Source: Lachnospiraceae bacterium (GTDB lineage Bacteria > Bacillota > Clostridia > Lachnospirales > Lachnospiraceae). Taken from it: 35,526 bases of DNA. Of the stretch, positions 32,207-35,526 are shown piece by piece. The DNA lies in NCBI GenBank assembly GCA_017544405.1, contig JAFYEE010000057.1:1-35526 (forward strand), given 5' to 3'. The notes beneath the pieces are model-generated. The model saw only the letters and a list, made by a program, of their open reading frames with translations, was not told the origin of the DNA and made no database searches. A program made the translations under genes and the position numbers. Position 1 is the first letter of the stretch, and each line of letters begins with the position of its first letter.

Positions 32207-32275
32207 ACGTTCATCCTTTCCGTTTTTTACTTTAGATTTTTGCACGCTCCTTCGCCGCTGTCAACCGCGCGGGTA

Positions 32276-33145
32276 TCAGCGTATATCGGCATAGTCCGGA
32301 TCGCACCCTTTTGCGTCCACCCTGCAGGTAAAGATGCAGCCGTCCAGTGGTCCGTCCACCCCATCCCCCGAGGAGGTGATCAGCAGCCGGTCCAGGGCCT
32401 CTCCGTAAAAGCAGCAGGAAGATACCTGCTTTGCCGGCACATCGACCACCGCCAGCAGCTCTCCCGTCTCGCCGCTTCTGCATTCCACACGGTGTCCGCC
32501 CCAGTAGGCCACCCAGAGGCGATCCTGCGCATCGATGCACAGTCCGTCGGTCACACCATCCTGCGCATGAAAAAGCTCTCTTCGATTGGTAATCGCCCCG
32601 GTCGATACGTCATAATCAAAAACAAAGACGCCGTATTCCAGGGAATCCGAGAAATAGAAGCGCTTCCGGTCGGCGCTCCAGGCCATTCCGTTGGAAATCT
32701 TCGTATTTTTCACCTGCGTGCGGATCTCGCCCCCGTCATACACGAAGAGATTCCCACTGTCTCCGCACCCTTCCTTCCAGACGGAGGAGCCGAAAAAGAG
32801 ACGACCGGCCGGATCCGCCTTGGCATCGTTGGACCGCTGAAAGCTCTCGTAGTAGTCCGTCAGACCGCAGATCTTCCGGTGCTTCTCTCCCTCCAGGAGG
32901 TACAGTCCGTCGGTGCCTGCCGCCACATACGTGCCCGGCTCTGCGGCCGGTACGACGGCTCCCACCATCTGCCCGAAGTCATGGGAGGTAATCCGGCCCG
33001 CAGCATCCATCCGATAGAAGATCCCTGCGGTGATATCCACAAAGGAGCAGGTGCGCGTCCGCGGATCCCAGAACGGAGACTCCCCAAGATGGTATTTTTC
33101 GGTGCCGACCGGCTCCGCCCGATAATGTCCGATGGATTTCGACAT
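32276..33145 (-). CDS. SMP-30/gluconolactonase family hydrolase
   Basis: The start is MSKSIGHYRAEPVGTEKY (33145), with AAGGAG before the ATG; the longer frame to 33238 is not supported. The 289-residue β-propeller has the metal ligands of the family: Glu in LGESPFWDP, Asn in QRSNDAKADP, Asn in ISNGMAWSAD, and Asp in DGVTDGLCID. It would hydrolyse sugar lactones with a divalent metal. No sugar-acid pathway gene adjoins, so the substrate is open. It is divergent from the AIM24-type gene. Confidence 0.92.
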   Translation of the reverse strand: MSKSIGHYRAEPVGTEKYHLGESPFWDPRTRTCSFVDITAGIFYRMDAAGRITSHDFGQMVGAVVPAAEPGTYVAAGTDGLYLLEGEKHRKICGLTDYYESFQRSNDAKADPAGRLFFGSSVWKEGCGDSGNLFVYDGGEIRTQVKNTKISNGMAWSADRKRFYFSDSLEYGVFVFDYDVSTGAITNRRELFHAQDGVTDGLCIDAQDRLWVAYWGGHRVECRSGETGELLAVVDVPAKQVSSCCFYGEALDRLLITSSGDGVDGPLDGCIFTCRVDAKGCDPDYADIR

Positions 33146-33194
33146 ACGCTCTCCTTCCCGCCATGCAGGCTCTGAAATCATTGTAGCACGGTCT

Positions 33195-33222
33195 TTGTTT
33201 TTTGGGGTGAACGTGTTATCCT
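33195..33222 (+). promoter_or_regulatory. Promoter of the AIM24-type gene
   Basis: TTGTTT (33195–33200), 16 bp, TATCCT (33217–33222), with TG one base upstream of the -10 hexamer (TGTTATCCT, extended -10 form). The leader is about 35 bases, ending in a strong GGAGGAGG. Confidence 0.5.
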
Positions 33223-33264
33223 TTAAGTGTTCTATCAATTTACTACAAGGAGGAGGTATTTGAC

Positions 33265-33954
33265 ATGAAGTACGAAATCAAAGGTGGGTCCCTTCCAGTG
33301 GTAGAAGTCCATCTGGAGGCAGGGGAACAGGTCATCTCCGAAAACGGAGCCATGAGCTGGATGAGTGGCAACATGAAGCTTGAGACCACAAGCAACGCAG
33401 GCGGCAACGGCGGTCTTGGGAAGCTGCTCGGCCGCGCTTTTTCCGGTGAAAGTCTGTTCCAGAATGTCTTCACCGCTCAGGACGGTCCCGGAATGGTTGC
33501 TTTCACTTCGAGCTTCCCCGGAACGATCCTGGCTGTGGAAATCACCCCCGGCAATGATGTGATCTGCCAGAAATCCGCATTCCTGGCTTCCACTACCGGT
33601 GTACAACTCTCCACGCACCTCCAGAAGGCCGGCGCAGGCTTCCTCGGTGGTGAGGGCTTCATTCTGCAGAAGCTTTCCGGCAACGGTATCGCTTTCCTCG
33701 AGATCGATGGCTCCACCGTGGATTATGAGCTCGCCGCAGGCGAGAAGATGATCGTGGATCAGGGCTTCCTCGCTATGATGAGTGCTACCTGCAACGTGGA
33801 GGTCGTCGTACAGAAGGGCATCAAGAACCTTCTTCTGAGCGGAGATGGCATGACCAATACCGTCATCACCGGCCCCGGCAAGATCACGCTGCAGACCATG
33901 CCGATCCAGCAGGTTGCCGGCTCCATCATTCCGTTTATTCCGACCAAGAATTAA
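33265..33954 (+). CDS. AIM24 (TIGR00266) family protein
   Basis: This 229-residue β-rich protein matches the AIM24 family: MKYEIKGGSLPVVEVHLEAGEQVISENGAMSWMSGNM, GGEGFILQKLSGNGIAFLEIDGS, and ELAAGEKMIVDQGFLAMM. GGAGGAGG precedes the ATG. Codon choice (many CTG, GGC, AAG and ATC) differs from its AT-richer flanks and suggests high expression. Bacterial function is not established; the family is named for a yeast mitochondrial inner-membrane protein. No signal peptide or membrane span is seen. It is a single gene. Confidence 0.93.
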   Translation: MKYEIKGGSLPVVEVHLEAGEQVISENGAMSWMSGNMKLETTSNAGGNGGLGKLLGRAFSGESLFQNVFTAQDGPGMVAFTSSFPGTILAVEITPGNDVICQKSAFLASTTGVQLSTHLQKAGAGFLGGEGFILQKLSGNGIAFLEIDGSTVDYELAAGEKMIVDQGFLAMMSATCNVEVVVQKGIKNLLLSGDGMTNTVITGPGKITLQTMPIQQVAGSIIPFIPTKN

Positions 33955-34008
33955 GTCCGTCGAAAGAAGCGGCTTTGAAAAGGATCCTTCTTCGGATCAA
34001 AAAAAGAG

Positions 34009-34045
34009 CCCTGCGTATTCGTTTCCGGAATACGCAGGGTTTTTT
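34009..34045. terminator. Bidirectional rho-independent terminator
   Basis: CCCTGCGTATTC (34009–34020) pairs perfectly with GAATACGCAGGG (34028–34039), with TTTTTT on the plus strand and CTCTTTTTTT on the minus strand. It ends both the AIM24 gene and the convergent diguanylate cyclase gene, whose stop codon at 34044 overlaps the plus-strand T-run. Confidence 0.93.
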
Positions 34046-35474
34046 ATGCAAAATAGGTTACTTTATTTCCTTCGGTCTTCTTGCTCTTATAAACACACGC
34101 ATCTGCCTGTTTATAGACTTCGTCAAAGGAGTATATTTTTCCCTGCTGCAAAATCACCGCACCGACGCTGACTGCCAGAGGCTTCCCTTCCAATTCCGGA
34201 ATCTGCAGCTCGGAAATGCGCTTAAATACGCGCTCCAGAATCAGTTCCCCTTTTGGCGATTCCTGGATATTCTGGGCAAATACGGCATATTCGTCTCCGC
34301 CCAGACGGAAGGCGATGTCCTTCTCCCGGAATTCCTCCTTCAGGATATCCGCCAGCCCGCGCAGCACCTTGTCACCGACATCGTGACCGAAGGTATCGTT
34401 GATACACTTGAAATGATCCACATCCATGATGCAGAACATCCCCTTGCGACCGCTGGCCAGCATGGTCGTCATTTTCTGCTCCCCGCTTCCGCGGTTCAAA
34501 AGACCGGTCAGCAGATCCGTCTCCGCCAGGACGCGGAGCTCTTCACGTTCGCGGGCACCCTCAACGACATCATCCACGTTCTTGAAGCCTGCCAGAATTC
34601 CGCCTGCTTTGTTCAGCGGATTGATCGGAAGATAGGTGAACTGATAATAATGAATCTCCCCGTTGTCCATGACACGATAGCTGGAGACATATTCATCCGC
34701 CTCCTCCATCTTCTTGCGGACGGTATCCAGACTCATGGCTTCCATCATGACCGGAATATCTTCCGCATAGACACGGTCCTTCACATACTGCTTGTACAGG
34801 ACATCATAGGGATAGACCTTCTCACTGGGCTTATCCATGCCCTTGGTAACATAGCCGTCCAGCTTCAGGATCACCACCGTTCCGGAGGCGAGGTCCACCT
34901 TGAAAATATTATAGTAATCACGGCTGAGTGCATTAACGATGTTCAGCTGCTCCCGGAGATAAATCTTGTCTGCCATGTGTCTGCGGATGGATTTATCGAC
35001 GTCACGGTAAGCAAGCGTGAATTTCTCCGCATGCCCCGGCTCCCCGGCCAGTGCAAAGGCCATCTGATGGTAGGTGATATTCCCGTCATCATTGAAACGC
35101 ATGTAATCGACCGTGTATAAGTCGCCCTTCATGATGCGCTCATACACGATATCAAACGCAACATCATGAAGTACTGCCTCCGGACGATCGGCGACATAGG
35201 TATCGACATAAGCCTGAATAAAATCGTCATAGCAACGATTATTTTTCCCCATCTCAAGCAGACCGCTGACGGTATTCTCACCCGTCGAACGATACAGCTC
35301 CATCGAATGATCCTTCAGATCCACCATCCAGATCGTGTGGTACTCTTTTCCAAGCGCGGTTACCACACCTACGCTGTTCATCAACTTGGCATTGAAGTCT
35401 TCAACGAGCTTGCGTTGCTCTTCCGGGTAATCCAGAGGATTCAACAGCTCTTCCGTCCGCACGATGCCTGCCAT
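34044..35474 (-). CDS. Diguanylate cyclase with an N-terminal sensory region
   Basis: This 476-residue soluble protein has two repeats of a PAS-like segment. They can be lined up as VTALGKEYHTIWMVDLKDHSMELYRSTG and VNALSRDYYNIFKVDLASGTVVILKLDG; each then has an '..M....D...Y...G....HYYQ' tail. The GGDEF domain starts at ~ETDLLTGLLNR and includes DVDHFKCINDTFGHDVGDKVL, FRLGGDEYAVF (GGDEY variant) and an upstream RxxD inhibitory site (REKD five residues before GGDE). It makes c-di-GMP, with product inhibition likely. AGAGGTAG precedes the ATG. Four genes with c-di-GMP or motility ties occur in the window, but no EAL domain. Confidence 0.95.
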   Translation of the reverse strand: MAGIVRTEELLNPLDYPEEQRKLVEDFNAKLMNSVGVVTALGKEYHTIWMVDLKDHSMELYRSTGENTVSGLLEMGKNNRCYDDFIQAYVDTYVADRPEAVLHDVAFDIVYERIMKGDLYTVDYMRFNDDGNITYHQMAFALAGEPGHAEKFTLAYRDVDKSIRRHMADKIYLREQLNIVNALSRDYYNIFKVDLASGTVVILKLDGYVTKGMDKPSEKVYPYDVLYKQYVKDRVYAEDIPVMMEAMSLDTVRKKMEEADEYVSSYRVMDNGEIHYYQFTYLPINPLNKAGGILAGFKNVDDVVEGAREREELRVLAETDLLTGLLNRGSGEQKMTTMLASGRKGMFCIMDVDHFKCINDTFGHDVGDKVLRGLADILKEEFREKDIAFRLGGDEYAVFAQNIQESPKGELILERVFKRISELQIPELEGKPLAVSVGAVILQQGKIYSFDEVYKQADACVYKSKKTEGNKVTYFA

Positions 35475-35518
35475 AAAATCTACCTCTCATATAGCAACAA
35501 ATAGTGATGGATTTTAAT

Positions 35519-35524
35519 ATTATA
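35519..35524 (-). promoter_or_regulatory. -10 box of the diguanylate cyclase gene
   Basis: TATAAT on the minus strand lies ~45 bp upstream of the ATG at 35474. The expected -35 position is beyond the window edge. Confidence 0.5.
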
Positions 35525-35526
35525 CC

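Overview
The window looks like a chromosomal segment of a motile, anaerobic Firmicute, most likely family Lachnospiraceae. The grounds are a SufCBDSU operon of Gram-positive type with SufU, a yaaO–yaaR–holB–ricT–trmN–rsmI block ordered as in Bacillus/Clostridia, split transketolase subunits, an AgrC-like LytTR two-component pair, DUF342/FapA, and strong AGGAGG ribosome sites. By eye the left ~6 kb is more AT-rich than the GC-rich remainder. No tRNA, rRNA, transposase, phage gene or CRISPR array was seen.

Left part (1–5.4 kb). A tandem array of a 79-bp foldable repeat opens the window, followed by a small acidic protein with its own promoter. Three minus-strand genes follow: a coiled-coil protein, a small 'GYWGV' helical protein and a FliD-tail-like protein. 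Next is an AgrC-like histidine kinase with its LytTR response regulator, whose reading frame carries an in-frame TAG. Three promoters here (regulator–kinase, FliD-like gene, GYWGV gene) each carry two copies of GCNNTTYRCR exactly 21 bp apart and 32–33 bp upstream of a GATAAW -10 box. This looks like a compact, self-regulated LytTR regulon controlling probable flagellum- or surface-associated proteins, and is the main discovery candidate.

Middle-left (5.6–11.3 kb). A membrane-anchored protein of unknown function is convergent with a small lipoprotein. Next comes a MotA/TolQ/ExbB-type and MotB/OmpA-type ion-channel pair resembling ZorAB cores, divergent from a large protein with two helix-turn-helix domains.

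Centre (11.3–16.3 kb). An L-arabinose/pentose operon on the minus strand: FGGY ribulokinase-type kinase, AraD, both transketolase halves and Rpe. Together they take L-ribulose into the pentose-phosphate pathway. The isomerase AraA is not in the window.

Right (16.3–31.7 kb). An almost gapless minus-strand run starts at a good promoter before sufC. Its order is sufCBDSU, yaaO-like decarboxylase, guanylate-kinase-like protein, yaaR, holB, ricT, trmN-like methyltransferase, rsmI (frameshifted), a DUF6472-like Cys-rich protein, FapA with an N-terminal repeat array, an HD-GYP protein with a degenerate receiver, and a YolD-like protein.

Far right (31.9–35.5 kb). A TSCPD-domain protein, an SMP-30 family hydrolase, an AIM24 family protein (plus strand) and a diguanylate cyclase with a GGDEY active site and an intact inhibitory site. 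Two gene lesions (the TAG in the response regulator and a 1-base loss in rsmI) are either true mutations or assembly errors.
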